Shown piece after piece: positions 1 through 8,290 of a DNA stretch of 60,146 bases. Both the position numbers and the translations under genes were made by a program. Positions within the stretch are counted from its first letter, which is position 1. Each line of letters opens with the position of its first letter. This DNA is from Chloroflexota bacterium (GTDB lineage: Bacteria > Chloroflexota > Anaerolineae > Promineifilales > Promineifilaceae). Location: NCBI GenBank assembly GCA_024277135.1, contig JAJRVV010000117.1:1-60146 (forward strand), read 5' to 3'. The notes under the pieces are model-generated. The model saw only the letters and a list, made by a program, of their open reading frames with translations. It was not told where the DNA came from and searched no databases.

Positions 1-119
1 ATCCGGCCGCCGATGATGTCCCACAGGATCAAATGGAGGATGATGCGGGCAAAGAAGAAGAGAATGCGCCGGAAACGGCCGTTTTGTGGAAGGCGGGTCG
101 GTTCAGGTGTTGTGGTCAT
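1..119 (-). CDS. ABC1/AarF/UbiB-family atypical kinase, N-terminal fragment (runs off the window)
   Basis: Only the first 39 or so codons are inside the window; the gene continues beyond position 1. From ATG at 119 the peptide starts MTTTPEPTRLPQNGRFRRI and continues with a hydrophobic, Phe/Ile/Leu-rich helix. A basic 'FRRIL' followed by 'FARIILHLILWD' is typical of the membrane-proximal start of ABC1/AarF/UbiB proteins, an atypical kinase family linked to quinone or isoprenoid metabolism. No kinase motif is visible, so the family call rests on this short stretch. An inverted repeat (127-177) lies directly upstream. Confidence 0.45.
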   Translation of the reverse strand, partial: MTTTPEPTRLPQNGRFRRILFFFARIILHLILWDIIGGR

Positions 120-126
120 GGGCGTA

Positions 127-177
127 AAACGAAAAACGTAACACGAAAACGGGCCGCTTGCCTCACGTTTTTCGTTT
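127..177. repeat. Inverted repeat, 13-bp perfect arms (TAAAACGAAAA family, copy 1)
   Basis: AAACGAAAAACGT (127-139) is the exact reverse complement of ACGTTTTTCGTTT (165-177), with a 25-nt centre. A closely related repeat lies at 6955-7001; both sit just upstream of a minus-strand start codon. It could act as a 5'-UTR hairpin or belong to a dispersed palindromic repeat. Confidence 0.7.
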
Positions 178-222
178 CAAAAAAAAGGCTCCACCCCAAA
201 ATGGATGAAGCCTCATAATCAG

Positions 223-295
223 TGCCCCATAGGGGACTCGAACCCCTGTTTCAGCCTTGAGAGGGCTGCGTCCTGGGCCGCTAGACGAATGGGGC
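223..295 (-). tRNA. tRNA-Glu (anticodon CTC)
   Basis: The minus strand folds as a standard 73-nt cloverleaf. The acceptor arm GCCCCAT pairs with ATGGGGC and the discriminator base is A. The anticodon stem CAGCC/GGCTG encloses the loop CTCTCAA, giving anticodon CTC (codon GAG). The T arm is AGGGG-TTCGAAC-CCCCT with the usual TTCGA loop. CCA is not encoded. It stands alone between the aarF-like and rfbH-like genes. Confidence 0.95.
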
Positions 296-413
296 GAATA
301 GCAGGAGGGATTCTAGCAAACGGCCGTACCCCTGTCAACATTTGGGCAGAGCGGCAAACAGCAACAGATGACGGCAAAGGATAGGTGCGCTGAGTTTGTC
401 TACGATGAGGAGT

Positions 414-1727
414 TTACGGCCGTAAAAACTCAGCAAACGTCTCAATCACATACCCAATCATCTCCGCCGTCAGCCCTGGATAAACGCCAATCCAAAACGT
501 CTGGTTCATCGCCAGGTCAGTGTGGCGCAGGTCGCCCACCACCCGGTAGGGAATGTCCTGGTAAGCCGGTTGCCGGGTGAGATTGCCGCCAAACAGCAGC
601 CGGGTGGCGATTTTGTGATCCTCTAAAAAGCGGATGAGTTGATTGCGGGTGAAGGGAGCCGACGGCCGTACCGTTAACAAAAAGCCAAACCAACTGGGGT
701 CGCTGTGCGGCGTCGGTTCCGGCAAAATGAAAAACTCCTCGAACGGTTGCAAACCATCCCGCAACCACTGCCAGTTTCGTTTCCGGGCGGCGATGAATCC
801 GGGCAGCTTCTGCAATTGGGCCACGCCCACCGCCGCCTGCATATCCGTCAGCTTCAGATTGTAGCCGATGTGGGAGTAAATGTATTTGTGGTCATATCCA
901 AACGGCAGCTCGCCCAACTGCCACTCAAACCGCTTGCCGCAGGTGTTGTCTTTGCCCGGCGCACACCAGCAGTCACGCCCCCAATCGCGGAAAGATTCCA
1001 CCAGTTTCTTCAGACGCGGCGAATCGGTCAGCACCACGCCGCCTTCGCCCATGGTGATATGATGCGCCGGATAAAAACTAACCGTTGCCAGATGGCCGAA
1101 AGTCCCGGTCAGCCGCCCCCGATAAGCGCTGCCCAGGGCGTCGCAGTTATCTTCCACCAGCCAGAGATTGTGTTGTTGGGCAACGGCCGTCACTACATCC
1201 AGATCAAACGGATTCCCCAGCGCGTGCGCCATCATAATCGCCTTCGTTCTGGGCGAAATCGCTTCTTCCAGCCGGGAAACATCCATGTTGTGGGTGCGGA
1301 TGTCAATATCCAAAAAGACCGGCGTCAGCCCATTTTGGATGATGGGATTCAGCGTCGTAGGAAACCCGGCCGCCACCGTGATCACTTCATCCCCCGGCCG
1401 CAACTGCCGGTCGCCTAATTGGGGGGCGGTCAGCGTCGTCAGCGCCAGCAAATTGGCGGACGAGCCGGAGTTGCACAGACTGGCATGGCGGACGCCGATG
1501 AGTTTGGCAAACTCTCGTTCAAATTCAGCGGCAAAGCGGCCGGTCGTCAGCCAGAAATCGAGGGAGGCGTCTACCAAATGGGTGAGTTCATCCGCATCAA
1601 ACACTTTGCCCGAAACCGGCACGGCCGTTTCCCCCGGCCTAAAACCCATGTCATCAAAGCTGGCTTCGTAGTAGGCGCGCACCAATTCTCGGATGCGCTG
1701 CCGGATGGACTCGCTGTTTTCGCTCAT
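414..1727 (-). CDS. rfbH: CDP-4-dehydro-6-deoxyglucose 3-dehydrase (E1, RfbH/DdhC family)
   Basis: 437 aa, the usual E1 length. The family uses PLP (PMP) with an iron-sulfur partner (E3) to remove the 3-hydroxyl of CDP-4-keto-6-deoxyglucose on the way to 3,6-dideoxy sugars of surface polysaccharide. The fold is the DegT/DnrJ/EryC1 aspartate-aminotransferase type. The decisive feature is '[14 protein letters not shown]' near residue 217: ordinary sugar aminotransferases have the Schiff-base Lys here, and E1 enzymes have His. '[11 protein letters not shown]' and '[10 protein letters not shown]' bind PLP/PMP. The other dideoxysugar genes are not in the window. A possible promoter TTGCCA-17-GATAGT ends 10 nt before the ATG, so the 5' UTR may be almost absent. 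Confidence 0.9.
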   Translation of the reverse strand: MSENSESIRQRIRELVRAYYEASFDDMGFRPGETAVPVSGKVFDADELTHLVDASLDFWLTTGRFAAEFEREFAKLIGVRHASLCNSGSSANLLALTTLTAPQLGDRQLRPGDEVITVAAGFPTTLNPIIQNGLTPVFLDIDIRTHNMDVSRLEEAISPRTKAIMMAHALGNPFDLDVVTAVAQQHNLWLVEDNCDALGSAYRGRLTGTFGHLATVSFYPAHHITMGEGGVVLTDSPRLKKLVESFRDWGRDCWCAPGKDNTCGKRFEWQLGELPFGYDHKYIYSHIGYNLKLTDMQAAVGVAQLQKLPGFIAARKRNWQWLRDGLQPFEEFFILPEPTPHSDPSWFGFLLTVRPSAPFTRNQLIRFLEDHKIATRLLFGGNLTRQPAYQDIPYRVVGDLRHTDLAMNQTFWIGVYPGLTAEMIGYVIETFAEFLRP

Positions 1728-1804
1728 ACAGGAATCTACTATCCGTGATTCGGCTCAATCTGGCAAGGGGAAAACGGGAATGCGTAGGGGAATTGCCGCA
1801 AATT

Positions 1805-2578
1805 CTAATGGGCGTCAGCCGGTTTTGCCACCCAATCAGACTTGACGAGACGGCGTACCTGACGCAATCTCTGGCGCAGTTGCAGATAGCGGCGGAACAA
1901 CGGCCGTTCCAAATGGGGGATAAGCCGGGGATGCAGGTAGTAGGCGTCCACGCGGGGCAAGGCAAACGGGTCGCTGGCGGCGTCTGCCAACCCCATGCGC
2001 ACGCTGGCTGCGCCGTCAAAATGGCGGCGCGCCAGAGCCTCCACCGCCGGGTTGGTGGCGCCGTAGGGCTGGGCAAAAATCCGCGCGGATTGGCCGGTCT
2101 GTTGGCGCACGGCCGTTTGCGAATCCACAATTTCCTGCGCCATCTCATCCGGCGGCAGCAGCGGCAAAGCGGGGTGGGTGTTGGTATGCGCCCCCATCTC
2201 CCAACCGGCGACGGCCAGTTCCCGCGCCTGCGCCCAGGACATAAGCGGCAGTTCGGGAACAGACGCCATTTGTCCCGGCCAGCGGTTGCTGCGCCCCATG
2301 TAATCGGTGATGAGAAACAACGTGCCGGTAAAGCCGCGCGCCGCCATCACCGGCCAGGCGGCGGCGTAGACGCTCTCATACGCATCGTCAAAGGTGAGGG
2401 CGATACTTTTACGGGGCAGCGGCGTCCCGTTTCTTAGCCAATCGAGTATGGCCGTCAGCGTTACCGTCTGCCAGCCCCGGTCAGCCAGCGCCGCCATTTG
2501 CGCCTGGAAAACAGCCGGAGCCACAAAAACCGGCGACGACACATCTTCAACTGCGTGGTAGGTGATGATGGGAATCAT
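1805..2578 (-). CDS. Polysaccharide deacetylase (NodB homology domain, carbohydrate esterase 4)
   Basis: 257 aa with no signal peptide. It starts 'MIPIITYHAVEDV', typical of CE4 proteins. Motif 1 is 'ALTFDDAYES' (catalytic base and metal Asp) and motif 2 is the metal-binding 'HTNTHP'. A later 'AQPYGATN' matches the Arg/Gly motif 3 region, although Arg is not obvious. Known members de-N-acetylate chitin-like or peptidoglycan sugars. A basic, Arg-rich C-terminus (residues 225-250) follows the domain. It is 77 bp upstream of the RfbH gene on the same strand, so both may act in envelope polysaccharide synthesis (inference). Confidence 0.8.
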   Translation of the reverse strand: MIPIITYHAVEDVSSPVFVAPAVFQAQMAALADRGWQTVTLTAILDWLRNGTPLPRKSIALTFDDAYESVYAAAWPVMAARGFTGTLFLITDYMGRSNRWPGQMASVPELPLMSWAQARELAVAGWEMGAHTNTHPALPLLPPDEMAQEIVDSQTAVRQQTGQSARIFAQPYGATNPAVEALARRHFDGAASVRMGLADAASDPFALPRVDAYYLHPRLIPHLERPLFRRYLQLRQRLRQVRRLVKSDWVAKPADAH

Positions 2579-2587
2579 AAGAGGGAG

Positions 2588-2697
2588 TGGTCAGTGTTCA
2601 GTGGTCAGTAACCAGTACAATCATTAACTGACAACTGATTACTGAATACCGATTACTGAATACCGATTACTGGATACTGAATACTGCCAACTGATTA
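2588..2697. repeat. Low-complexity spacer of short direct repeats (CAGTnnTCAGT / CTGATTACTGAATACCGATTAC)
   Basis: The whole spacer consists of variants of a short word: TCAGTGTTCAGTGGTCAGTAACC, then ATTACTGAATACCG repeated twice, then ATTACTGGATACTGAATACTG. No coding potential or promoter is seen. It is one of several spacers here built from degenerate 8-14 bp tandem words. Confidence 0.75.
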
Positions 2698-4449
2698 CTA
2701 ATCACTGGCTCCCGTGAGCAGATACAACTGCTCCAACGCCTGTCGCCCCTTAACGCGGGTCGGCGGCAGCGGCTCCACCGTCACGAACGGCTTAACGACA
2801 GCATACGTCTCGCTGCTGATGATGATTTGCCCCGGCTGCGCCATCTCTTGCAGCCGCTTAGACATGTTCACCGCGTCCCCAATGGCGGAATAATCCTTGC
2901 GCCGATGGCTGCCCACATTGCCTACCACTGCTTCGCCGGTGTGTACGCCAATGCCGAAAAACAGCCATCGGTCTTCCGGTAGTTTGGTGTGGTATTCAGC
3001 CATCCGCTTTTGAATCATCAGCGCCGTCCGCACCGCCCGCGCCACATGATCTTCCTGGGGATTGAGCGGTGTGTTAAACAACGCCATCACCGCATCGCCC
3101 ATGAATTTATCGGTCACGCCCTGAAAATGGGTGATGGCCTGCACCGCTTCGGTGAAATAGCCGTTGATCACCAGGATCAGCTTTTCCGGGTCGAGGTTTT
3201 CGCTGTAAGTGCTGAAACCGCGTACATCGGCAAAAAGGACGCTCATCTCGCGCCGCTGCGGCCGTTGGGCAGCATCCAGGTCGCGCACCTGATCCACTAA
3301 CGCCGGTGGTAGATACCGGCGCACGCTTTCCATCCGCTTTTTCTCCGACACATCGTCCAATACCATGGCCACGCCCAATCGCTCATCCTCCGGATCACGC
3401 AGAGGGGAGAAGGTGAGGTTCAGGGTGGTGACGCCCGGCCGTTTACGGACGACGATATCTATTTCGGTGCTTTGGGTGTTGCCGTTAGCCTTGACGTCTT
3501 CGACGATAAGTCCTACCGGCAATCCCAATGCCTGCAAGGCGGCTTGATAGGTCTGGTGTATGATCGAGGCGGCCTCTGTGCCCAGAATGCGGGCGGCGGC
3601 CTGGTTGTACAGCGCCACCCGATCTTCCTCGTCAATGGTGATGACGCCGCTGGCGATGGAGGCAAATACGTTGTCCATCAGCTCTTTCATTTCGGTGATG
3701 GCTAGAAGCTGGTTGCGGGTCTGGCGGAAGAGGCGGGCGTTTTCGATGGCAACGGCCGCCTGGTTGGCAAACGCAGCCAGCATGTCCCGGTCAGCATCCC
3801 CAAAAATCCCGGCGGCGACTCGATTATCAGCATAAATGACGCCGATCACCGTCTCTTTGGTGGTCAGCGGCACGCAGAGGATGGAGCGCAGGTTATAGCT
3901 GATGATGCTTTCCTGGGCGGAGAAGCGGGGATCGGATTGGGCGTTCATCGTCACCACCGGCTCGGCCGATTCAGCCACCGTTTGCACAATGCTGCGGCTG
4001 ATCTCGAAGGAGGCGGAGTTTTCGATGGTTTCCCGGTCCATGTTGCGCGCCATCTGCACTTCGAGACGGCCGCTTTCCTTATCTTTGAGCATTAGAATCG
4101 CCCGTTCCGCCTGAGTCAAGCTGATGATGGCATCCATCACCGATTTGAGTACTTCATTGAGGTCGAGCGAGGAGTTGATGAGGGCGCTGATGTCCTGCAA
4201 CGCTTGAATCTGGCTGTGTTCTTTTTCTTTGGCCTGAACCCGCTCTTCCAGGTCTTCGATGTTGCGGCGGACGTAGTTGAGCAGTTTGGTGAGTTCGTCG
4301 CTCGATTCAGCGGCAGTCTGGCGGGCCAAATCTTCGCGGGACATGATGAGCGTTTGCTGCTGTCGGTTGACGGTGCCGCCCATTTTGTCAATGAGTTGAC
4401 GCAGTTCTTTGAGATTTGTCTGAATTTGGGTGATTGATGGTTCAGTCAA
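2698..4449 (-). CDS. Class III adenylate cyclase with coiled-coil, GAF and PAS domains
   Basis: 583 aa with no membrane segment. Order: coiled-coil (about 1-90), GAF (about 90-240, 'AILMLKDKESGRLEVQMARN' to 'VAIENARLF'), PAS (about 255-370) and a cyclase homology domain (about 395-575). In the cyclase domain 'VLFADVRGFS' and 'KFMGDAVMALF' supply the two metal-binding Asp residues. The Lys of 'DKFMGD' and the Asp of 'SAIGDAVN' are the adenine-recognising pair, so ATP is the likely substrate. It should make cAMP in response to a small molecule bound by GAF/PAS. The start is TTG at 4449 with an AAGGGGA Shine-Dalgarno. A TATAAT box lies about 100 bp upstream (4545-4550). Confidence 0.88.
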   Translation of the reverse strand: MTEPSITQIQTNLKELRQLIDKMGGTVNRQQQTLIMSREDLARQTAAESSDELTKLLNYVRRNIEDLEERVQAKEKEHSQIQALQDISALINSSLDLNEVLKSVMDAIISLTQAERAILMLKDKESGRLEVQMARNMDRETIENSASFEISRSIVQTVAESAEPVVTMNAQSDPRFSAQESIISYNLRSILCVPLTTKETVIGVIYADNRVAAGIFGDADRDMLAAFANQAAVAIENARLFRQTRNQLLAITEMKELMDNVFASIASGVITIDEEDRVALYNQAAARILGTEAASIIHQTYQAALQALGLPVGLIVEDVKANGNTQSTEIDIVVRKRPGVTTLNLTFSPLRDPEDERLGVAMVLDDVSEKKRMESVRRYLPPALVDQVRDLDAAQRPQRREMSVLFADVRGFSTYSENLDPEKLILVINGYFTEAVQAITHFQGVTDKFMGDAVMALFNTPLNPQEDHVARAVRTALMIQKRMAEYHTKLPEDRWLFFGIGVHTGEAVVGNVGSHRRKDYSAIGDAVNMSKRLQEMAQPGQIIISSETYAVVKPFVTVEPLPPTRVKGRQALEQLYLLTGASD

Positions 4450-4544
4450 CGGAATCCCCTTTGTTTGGATTCGGTTCCGGAGGTGGGGGACGGCCGTTTT
4501 GCAGTGTCCGGAAACTTCAAAGTTCAGAGAACGTGAGTGATTAG

Positions 4545-4573
4545 ATTATACCAGAAGCGAAAGGGGGGCAAAC
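4545..4573 (-). promoter_or_regulatory. Candidate promoter of the adenylate cyclase gene
   Basis: On the minus strand a perfect TATAAT (4545-4550) lies in the 202-bp spacer between the transglutaminase and cyclase genes. The -35 region (GTTTGC at 17-bp spacing) is weak. Confidence 0.35.
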
Positions 4574-4651
4574 TGGGAATTGCGTGAAAAGACGAAGAGA
4601 GCCAATGGCAGGTGGCAAGTTCTAACCCAGCCACCGGTGACTGGTCGCTTG

Positions 4652-6934
4652 CTAATCACGATTCCGCTTCAATTTCTGCAATTGGCGCACGATGGCTTGG
4701 CGCAGCAGGATAGGCCGCAGTTCTTTCCACTCGTGGCGGGCATCGAAATCATCGTCAGGCGCGTGGGCCGGGCTGAACTGCCGGCGCACGAACTGCTGGG
4801 TCAGGTTGCGGATGGGGGCTTTGCCTTCGGGCACGGCCGTCGTCATCAGGTCGGCTCGTTCGTGCGGGGTGAGCGCCGGACGGAACAATACCCCCAGCCA
4901 GCCCGCCCAGTTGCCGAGACGGCCGTAACTACGCATCACATCCGACTCCACCCGCGCGTTATACGAATTGGCGGAAAAAATTGCGCCGCCGGCCGCCGCC
5001 AAAATCAGTAACCCAATCACCATTTGCCAGACAGGCAACTTGCTGACGAACCGTTGCCACGCTGTTTGATTCGATTCGGATGCGCTAAACGACGGGTCCC
5101 GTTTTAGATCATCCGGGTTAAGTTCCTCTACATCCAACAAGTTCTCCAACCGTTCATCCGGGTTAATCGGATCTTTCACATCAAACCCATCGCCGGGATT
5201 GCCGCCCGACTGATCGCGGGAAACGATGGGGATAGAGGCGGTCGGCTCAAATTGAATCCAACCATATTCGGGGAAATATACTTCTACCCAGGTGTGGGCA
5301 TTGCCGGCGCGGACGCGATAGCTGCTGGTGTCCTCATTAAATTCGCCCTGGGCATAGCCGCTGACGATGCGGGTGGGGATACCCTGAGAACGCAGCATGA
5401 TCGCCATCGCCGATGCGTAGTAGTTGCAATACGCTTCCTTGAGTACAAAAAGCGTGTAATGCACCGGTTCCATCCCATCCGGCGCGGCGTTGATCTGGTC
5501 GTTATAGGCGATGTTTTGGCGGAGGTAATTGCGCACCACAATCGCTTTGTCGAACACAGTCGCATACGACGCCGTTAACTCTTCGGCCAAAGCCAACGTT
5601 TCCGGGGTGATCTCATCAGGTACTTGTAAGTATCGTTCCTTGACCCAATCGGGATAATCCGTAGAGGCGGCGCGGAGACTGTCCGCATCGGCCGTGGAGA
5701 CGCTAGAGGTGACGTTGTACCGATCTCCCTGGCGCAGGATGAACCGGGAACGGGCAGTCGTCACCAACTGCTTGCCAGAATCATCAGGCCTCGCTTCCAC
5801 ATACATCTGCTTGTCAGAAGCCACAATTTCCGGCGCGGCATACAACATGCTGGAATTGGGCATGTAGGTGACGACCGTTTGCTCGACCAGTTTGCGCATC
5901 CGCGCGTCCGGCACGTCAATTTGACCATCATCGGGAAAGTGAAGGGTGGTGTTGGCATCCTGAGCCACCCGCCAACGTCCATTTTCATAGGTGTCATACA
6001 CAATCGCCTGCCAATAGACGTAAGGCAGTTGCTCCTCCACATACACATCCATGATGGCGGCGCTGCCCACCGTGCGCGGGCCTGAGAGCACCAATGTACC
6101 GGAGTATGAATCGGAGACCGGCGCGCTATAGGAGCGCAAAGCGGAGAACAGCCGGGTCCAATTATCCTGAAACCCCCGCCATGGTCCCTTGGCGCTGCTA
6201 AGGGCGTCATTGACGGCGGCATTTGCCGTCATCGTGGGCAGGCTCCAGGCCAGCGTTAACGCCACCAGCGCCGCCAGAAAACCGGCGCGGAGGAAGGTGA
6301 AGCGAATCCATTTTTCATAGCGGACGGAGGCCGCCCGCCACGCTTTTTCTTGAGCGACAAGATGGGTTTGGGCCACAAAAATCAGGGACAGGAGGAGGAA
6401 TACCGCCAGGTATGCCGACATCGGTTCGGGGCCAGTGTAGTAATAGGCAAAACTGAGCAGGACGATGCCGGTGGGGATGATCACCCGCCAGACGCGAGGT
6501 GTGCGGAAAGTGAACCAGGCGGCCGTATACCCCAACAGCCAATAGACAGCGGCCGTTTGCATGACAAAAACGTACCCATCCCGACTGGTGCCGCCGTCAA
6601 TCGCCTTGCGTACCCAGAGCAGGAAACGGTCAATCATGTCAAAGACACGCTGGCGCCATATCAGATCTTCCGCCTGGGGCATGTTAGCGCCCAACAAGAC
6701 AGTGAGGACAAACAAGCCGTAAATGAGTGAGATGAAATTGGCGGTGTTGGTGGAGAAGCGGCTCTTGGCCAGAAGCAGACCGGTCAGCAGGGCGATGGTG
6801 GCGATGGCGGGGATGATGTGCATGCCCTGGGTCAGGTCGGTTTGCACGATGGCCAGCGTGGAGACAAAGAGCATCCCCCACAGGAGAATGAGGGTGAGCC
6901 AGCCCTCTTCAAGTCGGAATAATCGTTTCTGCAT
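4652..6934 (-). CDS. Transglutaminase-like membrane protein (DUF3488/DUF4129-type)
   Basis: 760 aa. The N-terminal 230 residues hold about six or seven membrane helices. A large extracytoplasmic part follows with a transglutaminase-like core (about 470-570): Cys in 'EAYCNYYASAM', His in 'NAHTWVEVYF' and the acidic residue in 'QFEPTAS', where Glu replaces the more usual Asp. One more helix (about 645-665, 'WQMVIGLLILAAAGGAIF') precedes a cytoplasmic C-terminal region like DUF4129. The family often neighbours MoxR/DUF58 genes, which are not seen here. The substrate is unknown. The start ATG at 6934 has AAGGTG upstream. Confidence 0.82.
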   Translation of the reverse strand: MQKRLFRLEEGWLTLILLWGMLFVSTLAIVQTDLTQGMHIIPAIATIALLTGLLLAKSRFSTNTANFISLIYGLFVLTVLLGANMPQAEDLIWRQRVFDMIDRFLLWVRKAIDGGTSRDGYVFVMQTAAVYWLLGYTAAWFTFRTPRVWRVIIPTGIVLLSFAYYYTGPEPMSAYLAVFLLLSLIFVAQTHLVAQEKAWRAASVRYEKWIRFTFLRAGFLAALVALTLAWSLPTMTANAAVNDALSSAKGPWRGFQDNWTRLFSALRSYSAPVSDSYSGTLVLSGPRTVGSAAIMDVYVEEQLPYVYWQAIVYDTYENGRWRVAQDANTTLHFPDDGQIDVPDARMRKLVEQTVVTYMPNSSMLYAAPEIVASDKQMYVEARPDDSGKQLVTTARSRFILRQGDRYNVTSSVSTADADSLRAASTDYPDWVKERYLQVPDEITPETLALAEELTASYATVFDKAIVVRNYLRQNIAYNDQINAAPDGMEPVHYTLFVLKEAYCNYYASAMAIMLRSQGIPTRIVSGYAQGEFNEDTSSYRVRAGNAHTWVEVYFPEYGWIQFEPTASIPIVSRDQSGGNPGDGFDVKDPINPDERLENLLDVEELNPDDLKRDPSFSASESNQTAWQRFVSKLPVWQMVIGLLILAAAGGAIFSANSYNARVESDVMRSYGRLGNWAGWLGVLFRPALTPHERADLMTTAVPEGKAPIRNLTQQFVRRQFSPAHAPDDDFDARHEWKELRPILLRQAIVRQLQKLKRNRD

Positions 6935-6954
6935 GGAAACACCTTATTGGGCGG

Positions 6955-7001
6955 TAAAACGAAAAGCATCATGCCCCCTCCCTGTACTGCTTTTCGTTTT
7001 A
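6955..7001. repeat. Inverted repeat, 14-bp perfect arms (TAAAACGAAAA family, copy 2)
   Basis: TAAAACGAAAAGCA (6955-6968) and TGCTTTTCGTTTTA (6988-7001) are exact complements around a 19-nt C-rich centre. It is the sibling of the repeat at 127-177. It sits 21 bp before the start codon of the transglutaminase-like gene. Confidence 0.7.
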
Positions 7002-7063
7002 TATTCTGACGCTCCCACCAATTCCTAAAACAAGCGCGTCCAGTTTTGTTTGGTTACATTATA

Positions 7064-7411
7064 ATGAAGCGTCACCCAATTGTCACTAAGACGCTCAATG
7101 ATTTAGATACGATTAACCTACGGCCGTTTCCGGCAGCGGCGTCAGATTTGCCAGACTGGAGTCGTCTAACCAACAGGATGCGAAAATTACCGGCGGCGAC
7201 GATGGCGCAAAGAATAGTGAATCGAATAGACGGCCGTCTACGGATGGCGCTTAAGTTCCTGGGGCTGGGCATTATGCTGGGCGCGATTACGATGGCGTTG
7301 GGCTTAATTGCTGCCACGCTGCGGAATCTGGGCTCGGATGTGATGTCTGGCTGGCCTTCCCGGCTGAATCCAGGCACGCCGCCAAAGCCCCGTTCGGCGA
7401 AGATGTTATGA
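7064..7411 (+). CDS. Small membrane protein of unknown function, first of a pair
   Basis: 115 aa from ATG 7064; no family recognised. A soluble N-terminal part of about 60 residues is followed by one strong membrane helix and a Pro-rich tail 'RLNPGTPPKPRSAKML'. The helix 'LKFLGLGIMLGAITMAL' is clearly related to 'LRFLGMGILLTAITVAL' in the next gene. Its TGA stop overlaps the next ATG (ATGA). A TATAAT-like box overlaps the proposed ATG (7060-7065), so the true start could be elsewhere. Confidence 0.6.
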   Translation: MKRHPIVTKTLNDLDTINLRPFPAAASDLPDWSRLTNRMRKLPAATMAQRIVNRIDGRLRMALKFLGLGIMLGAITMALGLIAATLRNLGSDVMSGWPSRLNPGTPPKPRSAKML

Positions 7412-7722
7412 TTATGATGATGGGCTGGATGGTTCTTCTCATCGGATTCATCTGGGCGTTGGGCTTGAACGGCACGATGACTTCTTATTGGAATCACTCG
7501 ATTGCGGCTGAGTTGAATCCGGCGCAAGCGGGGTCGGCTCTGTTGAATCAATTGGGCGTAATTAAAGGGTCGCTGCCCTGGCTGGGGGCGCTGCGCTTCC
7601 TGGGAATGGGCATTTTGCTCACCGCCATCACGGTGGCGCTGACGGTGGTTATCCGCACGCTCCAGCACCAGGAACAGGCATTGCGCCAGTTTATCTCGGC
7701 GCGCACCGGCGCTGCCGACTAA
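7408..7722 (+). CDS. Small membrane protein of unknown function, second of a pair
   Basis: 104 aa with two membrane helices (about 5-22 'GWMVLLIGFIWALGLNG' and about 65-88 'RFLGMGILLTAITVALTVVI'). A conserved-looking loop and a polar C-terminal tail complete it. The second helix is homologous to the only helix of the upstream gene, suggesting duplication or an ancestral two-repeat protein now split. Translational coupling (4-bp overlap) suggests the products act together. A strong terminator follows at 7746-7785. Confidence 0.65.
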   Translation: MIMMMGWMVLLIGFIWALGLNGTMTSYWNHSIAAELNPAQAGSALLNQLGVIKGSLPWLGALRFLGMGILLTAITVALTVVIRTLQHQEQALRQFISARTGAAD

Positions 7723-7745
7723 TTTAGCCTCCTTTCCCTCCTGGC

Positions 7746-7785
7746 AAAGGTGACGGCCGTTTCCCCGACGGCCGTCACCTTTTTT
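7746..7785 (+). terminator. Intrinsic terminator whose stem contains two ACGGCCGT octamers
   Basis: AAAGGTGACGGCCGT (7746-7760) pairs perfectly with ACGGCCGTCACCTTT (7768-7782) across a 7-nt loop, followed by a T-rich run. It ends the plus-strand membrane-protein pair. The right arm overlaps the stop codon of the converging minus-strand gene (7775). Confidence 0.85.
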
Positions 7786-8290
7786 CTTGTTGGCGGCGGA
7801 TGAGGTAGACGGCCGTACCCCCCAGCACAACCAACCCCACCCCCCAACTGATGAGCGGATTGAGGCCGGACGCTCCCTCAACCACAACAGGAAATCCAGT
7901 TTCGCCGCTCCCCAACGGCCCATCAACCTGAATCGTCAGGTCGTAATCGCCGCCATCTTCCAGAACAAAATCCGTTTCGTAGAACAATTTGTTAGCGGCG
8001 TCGGCCGTCGTGGCTGAGACGATGAGGATGGGCTGTCCGTTTTTTGTCACTTGCACCTGAACCTCGGCGTCAAGGACGGCCGTGTCATCCGCCGCATCAA
8101 TCACCGCCACCGTCACATGCAAATCAGCCCCGGCTTGGGGAGCGGCCGTGTCCATCCACACCGATACCAGGTACGGCCCGGCCGCTTCCCGGCCAATCTG
8201 CAACGTGCCGCCCCCATGCGCCAGCAAACGGGCCGCGGACGCGATGAACAAACCAATCACCAAAACAACCATCACTCCCCGCTTCTTCAT
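7775..8290 (-). CDS. Membrane-anchored extracytoplasmic accessory protein of the oxidase operon (FixH/YtkA-like)
   Basis: 171 aa. A signal-anchor at the N-terminus (KKRGVMVVLVIGLFIASAA) precedes a beta-rich extracytoplasmic domain of about 110 residues ('GPYLVSVWMDTAAPQAGADL', 'DGGDYDLTIQVDGPLG'). A C-terminal helix with basic end 'YLIRRQQEKR' closes it. The layout resembles FixH/YtkA-like domains that occur with copper or oxidase assembly genes. It is the last gene of the cox operon and overlaps the SURF1 stop by 4 bp. The family call is tentative; the membership in the oxidase operon is firm. Confidence 0.6.
   Translation of the reverse strand: MKKRGVMVVLVIGLFIASAARLLAHGGGTLQIGREAAGPYLVSVWMDTAAPQAGADLHVTVAVIDAADDTAVLDAEVQVQVTKNGQPILIVSATTADAANKLFYETDFVLEDGGDYDLTIQVDGPLGSGETGFPVVVEGASGLNPLISWGVGLVVLGGTAVYLIRRQQEKR

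Noticed and set aside
33..218. 61-codon open frame on the plus strand
   Set aside because: It overlaps the aarF-like start and the inverted repeat; no protein features.
705..1418. 237-codon open frame on the plus strand
   Set aside because: It lies fully inside the RfbH gene on the other strand; the composition is Arg/His/Gln-rich, typical of an antisense shadow.
7072..7926. 284-codon open frame on the minus strand
   Set aside because: Shadow of the two small membrane-protein genes; Arg/Gln/His-rich.
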